Source: Ashinkailepas kermadecensis
Lineage: Eukaryota > Arthropoda > Thecostraca > Neolepadidae
Assembly (NCBI GenBank): GCA_034440615.1
Contig: JAOTOM010004315.1
Coordinates: 1 to 64,000, forward strand
Length of the DNA: 64,000 bases
Direction of reading: 5' to 3'
Shown here piece by piece: positions 1 to 8,769 of this stretch (position 1 is its first letter; each line of letters begins with the position of its first letter). Under the pieces are notes generated by a model. That model did no database searches. It was not told where the DNA came from and saw only the letters and a list, made by a program, of their open reading frames with translations. Both the position numbers and the translations under genes were made by a program.

Positions 1-80
1 TGCGTGACGTCCAGACAGTCGACAACTTAGGAGTCCACATCGACGGCCACCCTAACTACCAAGCGCGCATGGACGACATG
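1..80 (+). other. possible 3' end of a coding exon (window edge)
   Basis: From base 3 one frame is open to a stop near 185. It gives a balanced peptide (begins RDVQTVDNLGVHID) with no low-complexity bias, unlike most open frames here. A donor-like ATG|GTGAGA lies at 80/81, and a second GTGAGA is at 91. This could be the end of an exon entering from the left. I recognise no family, and a 60-codon open frame can occur by chance at this GC content, so the call is weak. Confidence 0.15.
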
Positions 81-342
81 GTGAGACATGGTGAGATATG
101 CACCGACAGCCTTATCGCGCCGGGTCGCGCCGGACACGAAGTGCCGCAGGCCACGCTGATGAGCATTGCGCGGGCACGCGTGTAGTCTACAGTGCGCAAT
201 TGCACGGGTGTGTATGGGTCACATACTCAACGGAAATCCACCGATTGGAAAATATTATCAACTTCTGTGCGCTGGTAGTTAGCGGTAGGACATGGCTTGA
301 CCACATGTCTCAGGTGATCCTGCAGCTAGGATGGTTTCGTTC

Positions 343-978
343 CACAGAACTGGTTAGGTATCACACTATGAGTAGAGTAGAGCAGGCGACCGAACTGGTG
401 GAGTATCACATTGTGAGTAGAGTAGAGCAGGCGATCGAACTGGTTGGGTATCACATTGTGAATAGAGTAGAGCAGGCGACCGAACTGGTGGAGTATCACA
501 TTGTGAGTAGAGTAGAGCAGGCGACCGAACTGGTGGAGTATCACATTGTGAGTAGAGTAGAGCAGGCGATCGAACTGGTTGGGTATCACATTGTGAATAG
601 AGCAGAGCAGGCGATCGAACTGGTTGGGTATCACACTGTGAGTATAGTAGAGCGAGCGACCGAACCGGTGGAGTATCACACTGTGAGTAGAGTAAGAGTA
701 GGCGACCGAACTGGTGGAGTATCACATTGTGAGTAGAGCAGAGCAGGCGATCGAACTGGTTGGGTATCACACTGTGAGTAGAGTAGAGCGGGCGACCGAA
801 CCGGTGGAGTATCACACTGTGAGTAGAGTAAGAGTAGGCGACCGAACCGGTGGAGTATCACACTGTGAGTAGAGTAAGAGTAGGCGACCGAACCGGTGGA
901 GTATCACACTGTGAGTAGAGTAAGAGTAGGCGACCGAACCGGTGGAGTATCACACTGTGAGTAGAGTAGAGCAGGCTA
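343..978. repeat. 45/46-bp minisatellite, about 14 units
   Basis: Units read roughly GAGTAGAGTAGAGCAGGCGA followed by CCGAACTGGTGGAGTATCACATTGT. Early units are 45 bp, so a 15-residue periodic peptide is open in one frame. Several later units are 46 bp (TAAGAGTAGG variant), which breaks that frame, so coding is unlikely. Each unit carries the palindrome TCACANTGTGA. The array stops exactly where the 3' end of the minus-strand LINE begins. Confidence 0.95.
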
Positions 979-1215
979 TCATAAAGTCATAAAGTGTTAA
1001 GGCTTAATAAGAGCCACAGGGGCCCATCTGGGTTAAGCCTATCTAGAAAAGGTACTAGAAATGTACATATTCTCACCCCAATGAATCCCTAATCCCAAGT
1101 TCCTAGGAAGCTATATATCCCAGCCTATCTAGCCTCATCCACTTGCTATTGCATAACACCCTCAACAATTGCAAGCTCCTCCCATCATACCCATTGTGCT
1201 ACCATAGCACAATGC

Positions 1216-2427
1216 TTAAAGGGGTCTGTGCCATGCACATTTAACATAAATATTATCCCCTCCATCCAAATTAGAAATCAAAACAAGATTTTCCTGCCTA
1301 AAAAAATTGTCCACCCTACTTTTAAATACATTCAATGACGAACTCCCCACAACATCAGCAGGCAGCCCATTCCACTGATCAACAACCCTTTGACTGAAGA
1401 CCTGCTGTCGCTTAACTGTCCCACACCTCAACTTGTCTAACCTGAGTTGGTGACCCCTGTGTGATACTTTAAACTGAAGAGCACCATATAAATTGACCTG
1501 ATCTAGTCCTTTAACAATTTTGTACATTTCAATCATGTCCCCCCTTAATCTCCTATACTTGAGTGAGTACATATCTAATGCCACAAGCCTTTCTCCATAT
1601 TCTAAGCTACCTAGTCCACTGATGAGTTTAGTTGCTTTGCGTTGCACTCTTTCTAACTTGTCTATATCTTTTTCTAGGTAGGGGCTCCAAGCTTGCACAG
1701 AATATTCCAAGTGGGGTCGCACATATGTTAAGTACAGTTTTTTCGTGACTTTCTTGCTCTTATACATCACACTTCTATTAATGAGTCCCAGCATTCTGAG
1801 TGCCCTGTTCCTAGCTGAGCTACATTGTTTCTCTGCTTTAAGGTCATTTGAAACCAACACACCTAAGTCCCTTTCCTCTTCAATAACATCCAGTTCCCTC
1901 CCTCCCATTGTATATCTGAAAGTCTCACCTCCAGACCCCAAATGCATAACCTTACACTTGTCATAGTTAAAAGACATCTGCCATTGATCAGCCCACTTTT
2001 TTAGGTCCTCCAAGTCTAGTTGAATATTACTAGATTGATCACAACTGCTTGCTACTCCTACCAGTTTGATGTCATCAGCAAATTTGAACACTCTATTCCT
2101 CAGCCCTACCTCAATGTTATTTACAAAGATGATAAAGAGAAGTGGCCCTAGAACAGAGCCCTGTGGTACTCCACTTAGAACATCCTTCCAATCAGATTTA
2201 CATCCATTTAACATTACCCTTTGTTTCCTTCCCCTCAACCATGCTTCAATCCAACCTAGAACTTTTCCAACAATCCCATGTTGCTGTAGTTGATGAATTA
2301 GCCTCCTATGTGGAACTTTATCAAAAGCTTTGCTAAAGTCTAAGTACACAACATCCATCCTGTTTTGATTGTCTACTTCTTTAGTAACATACTCCATGAA
2401 CTCCAAAAGGTTAGTTAAACAAGACCT
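1216..2427 (-). CDS. LINE ORF2, C-terminal part: reverse transcriptase (frame-shifted)
   Basis: This continues the RT in the next frame; the joint lies around 2427, where a one-base loss or two-base gain near TCTCGAGAAGG explains the break. Counting from 2406, RT motif A is YLDFSKAFD with D23, motif B is SGVPQGSVLGP, motif C is FADD at 109-112, and motif D contains CKVMHLG. The thumb and C-terminal region (RPHLEY, AWSPY, LERVQRKATKLI, RRLRGDMIEMYKI, SHRGHQLR) is typical of CR1/L2-type RTs and runs to a normal stop at 1216. All catalytic residues are present. No slippery heptamer exists at this joint, so it looks like a disabling mutation or a sequencing error, not programmed recoding. Confidence 0.88.
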   Translation of the reverse strand, partial: RSCLTNLLEFMEYVTKEVDNQNRMDVVYLDFSKAFDKVPHRRLIHQLQQHGIVGKVLGWIEAWLRGRKQRVMLNGCKSDWKDVLSGVPQGSVLGPLLFIIFVNNIEVGLRNRVFKFADDIKLVGVASSCDQSSNIQLDLEDLKKWADQWQMSFNYDKCKVMHLGSGGETFRYTMGGRELDVIEEERDLGVLVSNDLKAEKQCSSARNRALRMLGLINRSVMYKSKKVTKKLYLTYVRPHLEYSVQAWSPYLEKDIDKLERVQRKATKLISGLGSLEYGERLVALDMYSLKYRRLRGDMIEMYKIVKGLDQVNLYGALQFKVSHRGHQLRLDKLRCGTVKRQQVFSQRVVDQWNGLPADVVGSSSLNVFKSRVDNFFRQENLVLISNLDGGDNIYVKCAWHRPL

Positions 2428-4124
2428 TCTCGAGATCGAAATCCATGTTGAGTATCCCTTAAAAGATTGTGCCTATCAAGATGAATCTGAACATTCTGTT
2501 TAACCAGTTTTTCTAGTACCTTGCAAACTATTGAGGTCAAACTGACTGGCCTGTAGTTCCCTACACACTTCATACTTCCCTTTTTGAAAATTGGAACTAC
2601 ATTTGCATTTCTCCAATCTTCAGGCACTTCAGAGTATTCCATAGACCGCCTGAAAAGTATACCTAGAGGAACTGCTAAAGCTTTAGCACACTCTACTAAG
2701 ACCCTAGCATAAATATCATCTGGTCCAGAAGCTTTATTAGGCTTTATATTCTGCAACTGCTTTTCTTCAGCTTCTCTAGTTATCGTAAGATACTCCAACC
2801 TATCACCTGTCATGGCATATGATTCAGTTGTTTCTATTCTACCAGAATTATCCTGAGTAAAGACTGATGAGAATTGCTTGCTTAAGGATTCCACAATATC
2901 ACAATCATCAACCACTAATTCCCCATCTACCTCCAGTGGTCCTACACCACACTTTTTAGCCTTAAATTTGTAGAAACTAAAGAATCTCTTAGCATTACCT
3001 GCTGAACATTCCCGAGCTAATTTGATTTCAGCCAGTCTTTTAGATGCCCTAACACACCTCCTAACTTTATTTCTAGCTATTTGATATGATTTGAGGTTTA
3101 CCTCAGAGTTAGCATATTTTAGTTTCTTGAATGCCTGCTTCTTTGACTCCAGTAAATGCTTTACTTCCCTGGTCAGCCATGAAGGGAGCTGAACCCTGGT
3201 TAATCTAATTTGCCTATTGGGAATGAACCTATCCTGACCTTGAAATAGTTTATATTTTATAATTCTCCACATTTCATAAGCATCTAAGCCTTTCAATAAG
3301 TCTTCCCAATCAATTTCATTCAGGAAGATCCTGAACTCATCGTAATTCCCTTTAGCAAAATTAGGAATCAATGTCTTATTGGTTCCTACATTTCCAACAT
3401 ACAATGAGAAGCGTATAATGTTGTGATCACTATTACCCAAAGTCTCTCCTATGTTCACATTTTGTACAAAATTTTCCTCATTAGTAAGCACAAGATCTAA
3501 TATTTCATTTTCCCTTGTAGGTTCATATATCATTTGAAAAAAGAAATTCTCCTCAAAACAATCCATGAAGCTTCTTCCCGATTTGTTTAGACCTATAGTT
3601 TTGCTTCCCAATCCTGTTATGTTGAAATCCCCCAACAAAACAGTTCTCTCCTTTACTCTCCTACTTATCTCTTCCTGCATCAACCTGTCCGTGTTTTCAT
3701 TCTGGTCTGGAGGTCTATAGAATGCCCCAACCCTAAATTGTGTTCCATTTTTCAGAATGATATCTAACCACAAGGATTCTACACCTTCATCATGTACACT
3801 ATCTTCTATGGAATGACATTTCATTTCTTGTCTGACATACAACAGTATACCTCCTCCTATCCTTGCCTGCCTTTGATAAGCCTGCATGTTGTAGCCTGTC
3901 AATTCGAATTCTTGCAGGTTGTCTCCAAAAATGCTTTCATTAACCCATGCCTCTGTTATGCATACCAAATCTAGCTTTTCAGACAACATATAAGCATGCA
4001 GTTCCCCAATTTTGTTCCTAACACTTCTGGCATTGACGTAAAAACATGATAAACCATTCCTTCCCTTGTTTGCAAGACTTCTCTCTCTATCAGCTACATC
4101 CCCCCATGACCTGCCTAGTTTCCC
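2415..4124 (-). CDS. LINE ORF2, N-terminal part: endonuclease and start of reverse transcriptase
   Basis: This frame is open from 4130 and ends at a TAA at 2415-2417. Its first in-frame ATG is at 3989, but the endonuclease domain clearly starts upstream with FYVNARSVRNK near 4034, so an ATG start would truncate the domain. Counting from the Met at 3989, metal-binding and catalytic motifs of the exonuclease-endonuclease-phosphatase fold are visible: ITEAW 11-15, YRPP 91-94, GDFN 120-123, LDLVLTN 164-170 and SDHN 187-190. After a linker of about 200 residues come reverse transcriptase N-terminal motifs (KASGPDDI, VPIFKKG, NYRPVSL). It nicks target DNA and primes cDNA synthesis. The frame is lost at about 2427, where the RT continues in another frame. 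Confidence 0.88.
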   Translation of the reverse strand, partial: GKLGRSWGDVADRERSLANKGRNGLSCFYVNARSVRNKIGELHAYMLSEKLDLVCITEAWVNESIFGDNLQEFELTGYNMQAYQRQARIGGGILLYVRQEMKCHSIEDSVHDEGVESLWLDIILKNGTQFRVGAFYRPPDQNENTDRLMQEEISRRVKERTVLLGDFNITGLGSKTIGLNKSGRSFMDCFEENFFFQMIYEPTRENEILDLVLTNEENFVQNVNIGETLGNSDHNIIRFSLYVGNVGTNKTLIPNFAKGNYDEFRIFLNEIDWEDLLKGLDAYEMWRIIKYKLFQGQDRFIPNRQIRLTRVQLPSWLTREVKHLLESKKQAFKKLKYANSEVNLKSYQIARNKVRRCVRASKRLAEIKLARECSAGNAKRFFSFYKFKAKKCGVGPLEVDGELVVDDCDIVESLSKQFSSVFTQDNSGRIETTESYAMTGDRLEYLTITREAEEKQLQNIKPNKASGPDDIYARVLVECAKALAVPLGILFRRSMEYSEVPEDWRNANVVPIFKKGSMKCVGNYRPVSLTSIVCKVLEKLVKQNVQIHLDRHNLLRDTQHGFRSREGLV

Positions 4125-4984
4125 AGTTTCCTATTGAGAGCCTCCTCATACCTATTGCTGAGCAATTCAACTCCTCTCTTGCTCAAATGTAACCCATCTA
4201 ATGCAAACATTTCAGTCTTCCCCCAGAAATCCCCCCACAAATCCAAGAACCCCACGCCAAGTTCCTTACAAATCTTGGCCACCCTGGTATTCAGCCCAAT
4301 GGCCCTCGAGTACCACTCTATGCTTGCGTTAACCATAGGGAGGATGGATGTTACCATTCCTCGTTTCCTACTTACAGCTAGCCTACCTATCAAAGCCCTA
4401 TACTCTTGTATTGTTTCCTCTGTTTTTGCTTTTCCTACATCATTTACACCAACCTGCACAATTACCGTTGTGCTCTCTCCACTACCCTTCATTACTCCTT
4501 CTATCCTATCACCAACATCCTTTACCTGGGCCCCTGGGAAGCAAACACGAATCCGTTTGTTGGGGTTCCTGCTACAAAAAGTACGGTCCATGTACCTAAC
4601 TCTTGAGTCCCCTATAACTAAAACCTCCCCCTCTCTATCCTCAGCTACCTGGTCATTCCTACCTTCCTCTTTAGCAGCATTACTATCTCTCCCCTGCAGT
4701 ACCTCAAACCTATTATTAGTTTCAATGCCTTTGTCCATTTTCCTTAAAGCCAGTCTCGTACTCTGGCGTCTAGCTACTTTCCACTCTCTACTATCATGGT
4801 CCATACTATCTCCACCCCTATCACTCCTAGGCTCCTGCACCTGGCTTGCCTGGCTGACACTTCCTATGGTGGGCCCTGCCACCAAACACTTCAGGCGCTC
4901 CACCTCCCTAGCTAACATATCTACTTTCTTATTCAAGTCCCCAATTACATCCATACACTTACACTTCCCACAGTCACCTTGCAT
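4115..4984 (-). CDS. LINE ORF1 protein with SGNH/esterase domain
   Basis: The intact 289-residue frame starts at an ATG behind an A-run. The N-terminus has a cysteine cluster (C5, C8, C10), possibly metal binding, then a short coiled-coil stretch at about 16-36 (DLNKKVDMLAREVERL). Residues 120-280 match the SGNH hydrolase fold seen in ORF1 of CR1-type LINEs: block I GDS at 125-127, GVND at 179-182, and DGLHLS at 263-268 with the D263/H266 pair expected for the catalytic site. In this family the protein is thought to bind the element RNA or act in lipid or membrane contact; its exact role is not settled. The frame ends CTG GGA AAC TAG, and that stop lies in a 13-base overlap with the ORF2 frame. 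Confidence 0.9.
   Translation of the reverse strand: MQGDCGKCKCMDVIGDLNKKVDMLAREVERLKCLVAGPTIGSVSQASQVQEPRSDRGGDSMDHDSREWKVARRQSTRLALRKMDKGIETNNRFEVLQGRDSNAAKEEGRNDQVAEDREGEVLVIGDSRVRYMDRTFCSRNPNKRIRVCFPGAQVKDVGDRIEGVMKGSGESTTVIVQVGVNDVGKAKTEETIQEYRALIGRLAVSRKRGMVTSILPMVNASIEWYSRAIGLNTRVAKICKELGVGFLDLWGDFWGKTEMFALDGLHLSKRGVELLSNRYEEALNRKLGN
4118..4124 (-). promoter_or_regulatory. candidate -1 ribosomal frameshift heptamer GGGAAAC
   Basis: On the minus strand the last codons of ORF1 are CTG GGA AAC TAG. G GGA AAC fits the X XXY YYZ slippery pattern in the ORF1 phase. Slipping back one base gives GGG AAA CTA and continues without a stop into the endonuclease frame of ORF2 (base 4124 and the ORF2 Met at 3989 are 135 bases apart, a multiple of three). 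The ORF2 frame is closed by a TAG at 4133-4131, so the two frames overlap by only 13 bases, and these contain the heptamer. I see no strong downstream hairpin by eye. Confidence 0.5.
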
Positions 4985-6115
4985 TTTTTTTTTTTTTAAA
5001 TCTAAACTTAAATCTTAAACTTAAACACCAAAAGACTACACCACAAGACTAGAAAATAGAATAACACTCACACTGAATAAACAACAAAAGAAATATCTGC
5101 TTTCGCAAGCTAAACTAAGCAAATATAATCTTAGTTATACCAACTCCCATCAGCTACAAACTCCAACTAAATGAAACTAATACTAATATAATCCCAAAAA
5201 GCCTATATAGGTACCTCTACGATTACTCCAGTATATGAAGATATAACTAGTGTAATCAAAGCTCACTAGTTTAGTCTTAAACTCTATCTTAAATTTAAAC
5301 ACCAAAAATACTATGACACAAGACTAAATAAATGATGTTAAGAAAGAATTAGTATTATCTAATGTAACTTATAATATCTACACACAGGAAAGAAGGCAGC
5401 AAGCTTTCTACAAAAAAAGAAGAAAAAATGTATAAAAACGACAACCTCCGGACAAAACTATACACCACAATACTAATACATTAAGTTAAGAAAGAAATTG
5501 TATGCTCTAATTTAACTAATAATATCCACACACAGGAAAGAAGGTAACAAACTATCTACAAAATAGAAAAGAAACACTTATCTTACGAACGAAACTACAC
5601 CGTGAACGCCACAAATTCAAGGTTATCTAATGACTACAATATTCACAGTAAGAAAAAGTGGGCTATAGGAACAAAAATACTATTCCCTGACTTAACTTAT
5701 AATACCTACACACAGATTACCCGACTCACCAGCTACAAACTCAAACTAAACTAAACTAAGATTAAAAAAAAGCCTAGATACCTTTGCAATTACACCAGTA
5801 TATTGAAAATATACCTAGTGGTAATTTAAGCTCACTATTTTAGTCCTAAGCTCTATCTTAAACTTAAACACCAAAAGGACACAGACTTATTCCTCTACAC
5901 TACAGAAACCTAAGCCACGAGACCGCGCCAACCGTCTACAAAGCGTTCACGTGGCTGATCGATAATTCTAGAAGCTACCTAGTGTAATTTAAGCTCACTA
6001 TTTTAATCTTAAAGTCTATCTTAAACTTAAACACCAAGCGGACGCAGACTTATTCCTCTATGCTAACAGAAACCTAAGCCACGTGGCCGCTCCACCCGTC
6101 TACCCGTCTATCGCA
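4985..6115 (-). repeat. LINE 5'UTR with internal subrepeats
   Basis: A block containing CTCACTATTTTAGTC and CTTAAACTTAAACACCAA occurs at about 5247-5311, 5813-5886 and 5977-6038 (the last two about 164 bp apart), with a shorter piece near 5020. A second block containing CACACAGGAAAGAAGG occurs at about 5381 and 5531, and ACCTACACACAG occurs near 5703. The two 164-bp copies continue similar through a CAGACTTATTCCTCTA segment. Such monomeric 5'UTRs often act as internal promoters in LINEs, which is inference here. An A-rich run on the minus strand directly precedes the ORF1 start. Confidence 0.75.
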
Positions 6116-6870
6116 GCGGGTCACCACCGAATGCACTTACCGGACCTTTGGCCAGCAGGAAAATCAGACATACACGAGCACAACATCAGACATGACGACA
6201 GTATCTCACTGCCACGAATTCGTGCCGAGACTGTTAGGCAACGGCTGTGCAGCGGAAAGACACATATGTTGAGCGACTTCCCTATCGATCCACCAGCATT
6301 CCGCACTACTCGCAAACGTGCGATATTGTCACTCCGCAGCAGTTGTGCACGTGCAGCAGGCTTGTCAGTAACGTTTGAACGACATGTGTGCGTTGTGTGC
6401 GTTGTGTGTGCGTTGTGTGTGTTTTTGTGTTGTCATGATGTTATCGCGCCACGTCATGCCCGATGTAGATCGAGCGTTGTGTGCCAGTCAATTTTCGTTT
6501 TCAATTGTTTCCTGTGTTTTACTATTTCGACGTCCACTTGTGAAAGCCCTCATCTAAATGGACCTCGTGCGATTAGATCTGTCCATCTGTCAATCTAGCT
6601 ATCCCATCGTGTTCCAGCCTGTGTATGCTCGGCATAACTGGTTGGTTGGTTCGTTATTTGGGCTTAGGGGCGCATCGACTGCGATGGTCATACAGCGCCC
6701 ACTCGGCATAACTGGAAATGCTCCTGTAGAGCGTTACTTGCTCGCCACAACTTCCTGAGTTCCTGAAATACTGCATGCGCTTGTTTTTGCAGTGGTGACG
6801 CTGTAGATCGGAAAATGTCCCGCGCCTATCGAACGGCCAACCTCCCAGCCAAGCCGTTCCGGTCACACTG
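6116..6870. other. no gene seen; unique sequence with a short TG-rich tract
   Basis: A degenerate TGTGCGTTG tract lies at about 6385-6425. Open frames here show no recognisable domain or splice-bounded pattern. Confidence 0.5.
6653..6690 (+). repeat. dispersed short motif, copy 1 (GGCGCATCGACTGC family)
   Basis: It contains GTTATTTGGGCTTAGGGG followed by CGCATCGACTGCGATGG. Related copies lie near 12709-12740 (plus), 15983-16017 (minus) and 19461-19485 (plus). The copy near 16 kb sits inside a small insertion with direct repeats, so this is probably part of a mobile short element. Confidence 0.55.
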
Positions 6871-7089
6871 AAGTAAGCCACCTCCAGTGAAACTGACCCG
6901 AATGCTATGGAACTGCCCGAACTCCAGTGAACCATCGCACAACGTATTGAACCCTTGGACCCCTAAATGAAACTTCTGCAACTTTGTGCAGCTTATCAGG
7001 GCCATGTGAAGAGGGTCATGCCTCAGTAAGGCTGTCACGCCCTTGTGCGTGACGTCTCCCATACTCCAGTGAAGCAGCCGACTGCCCAT

Positions 7090-7640
7090 TGAATCAGCCG
7101 CTCACGTCCCAGCGATGGTGGTCATACTCCAGTGAAGCTGCCCACGCCCTGGTGGAGATTTCCACGCCCTGATGGGGCTTCCCATGCCCTGGTGGAGCTT
7201 TCCAAGCCCTGAAGGAGCTGCCGACGCCCTAGCGAAGGTGGGCATACTCTAGTGAAGCTGCCCTCGCCCTGGTGGAGATGTCCACGCCCTGTAGGAGCTG
7301 CCCACGCCCTGGTGGACCTGACCACGCCCTGTAAGAGCTGCCCACGCCCTGGTGGAGCTTCCCACGCCCTGGTGGACCTGACCACGCCATGTAGGAGCTG
7401 CCCACGCCCTGGTGGAGCTGCCCACGCCCTGGCGGAGCTGCTCACTCCCCAGTGAAGCTGGTCAAACACCAGCAAAGCTACCCACGCCGCAGTGAAGCAA
7501 AAGACGCCCCAGTGAAGGTGGTCACGCCCCAGTGAGGTTGCTCATTCCCCAGTGAGCGCTTCCTCACGCAAGTGGAGCCCAGCACCGAGTTGCAGATCTG
7601 ATCCACACGGTCGCGGAGCTGCCCACGCGCCGGTGGTGCT
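7090..7640. repeat. 20-bp minisatellite, about 23 units
   Basis: The unit is close to CCACGCCCTGGTGGAGCTGC and is clean between about 7140 and 7440. More diverged CCAGTGAAG variants extend leftwards to about 6870 and rightwards to about 7640. Period 20 is not a multiple of three, yet several frames stay open because of the composition. No coding evidence. Confidence 0.9.
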
Positions 7641-8011
7641 AACCTCTCCTGTGTCGGCCACCCACCTCCGACGCCATGAGGTCGCTGCACGTATTTGCAG
7701 GTCACAGAGTTATGCAAATCACGTCACGACGCGGCTGGATCTGATGCTTGCCGCTGCCGGCGGTCGGCGGGAGACGAAGCGGCTGCCGACGAGCCGCCCA
7801 CAGCTGGCCAGACGGCGGTCAAGTGGCCCCGGACACCGGCGGATGGACAGCGGTGCGAAGAGGTTCGTCCTGTTCAATATTGATACTGAAGCTGGCATAC
7901 ACGTGGAGGCCAGCAACACGGTGGAGGCGAAACAAACAGTGCAGATCGCAGTCGAGGTAATGGGCCTGACAATGATAGAGTAGAATAAAAGTGAAATAAT
8001 AAGACGGGAGG

Positions 8012-8110
8012 GCAGACAGAGAGAGAGAGAGAGAGAGAGGGGGGGTGGAGAGGGAGAGAGAAGGAGAGAGTGAAGGATAGAGGGAGATAGAGCAGGGGAG
8101 GGACAGGGAG
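8012..8110. repeat. (GA)n-rich purine tract
   Basis: A run of GAGAGA followed by GGGGG and further GA-rich sequence on the plus strand. Together with the CT tract at 8281-8762 it forms an inverted pair of purine and pyrimidine tracts around about 170 bp of non-repetitive DNA. Confidence 0.85.
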
Positions 8111-8280
8111 TAGAGTAGTCTGGATAGCATGGCGTTAACACTGCAATGCACAACACTAGAGTGAATACAACACAGGCAAGCACAGCCCGCTCAACTTCCA
8201 TGGAAAAGCTGTAATGCGTTCGTCCGATCTTGGCTACCTGCGAAGTGTTCAGATTGGCATGGCGTGGGTGCGGCTGGCGC

Positions 8281-8762
<482 letters not shown>

Positions 8763-8769
8763 TGAAGTG

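Larger units (their letters stand above)
980..6115 (-). mobile_element. CR1-like non-LTR retrotransposon (LINE), near full length
   Basis: Read on the minus strand this roughly 5.1-kb element has a 5'UTR built of related subrepeats (6115-4985), ORF1 with an SGNH-type esterase domain, ORF2 with an apurinic-type endonuclease and a reverse transcriptase, and a short 3'UTR. It ends in two copies of an ACTTTATG unit at about 981-997. ORF1 with an esterase plus ORF2 with EN and RT is the architecture of the CR1/L2 group; the exact clade is inferred by motif only. ORF1 is intact and ORF2 shows one frame change near 2420, so the copy is young but probably inactive. I found no clear target-site duplication. 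A decayed relative lies at 15740-16260. Confidence 0.93.

Noticed and set aside
343..978. CRISPR-like array or CRP-type operator (TCACANTGTGA)
   Set aside because: Units are direct tandem copies without unique spacers, and the DNA is eukaryotic, so neither bacterial system applies.
2400..2430. A second programmed frameshift inside the RT
   Set aside because: The frame relation would fit -1, but there is no slippery heptamer and the break lies inside a conserved RT region, so a mutation or sequence error is the simpler reading.
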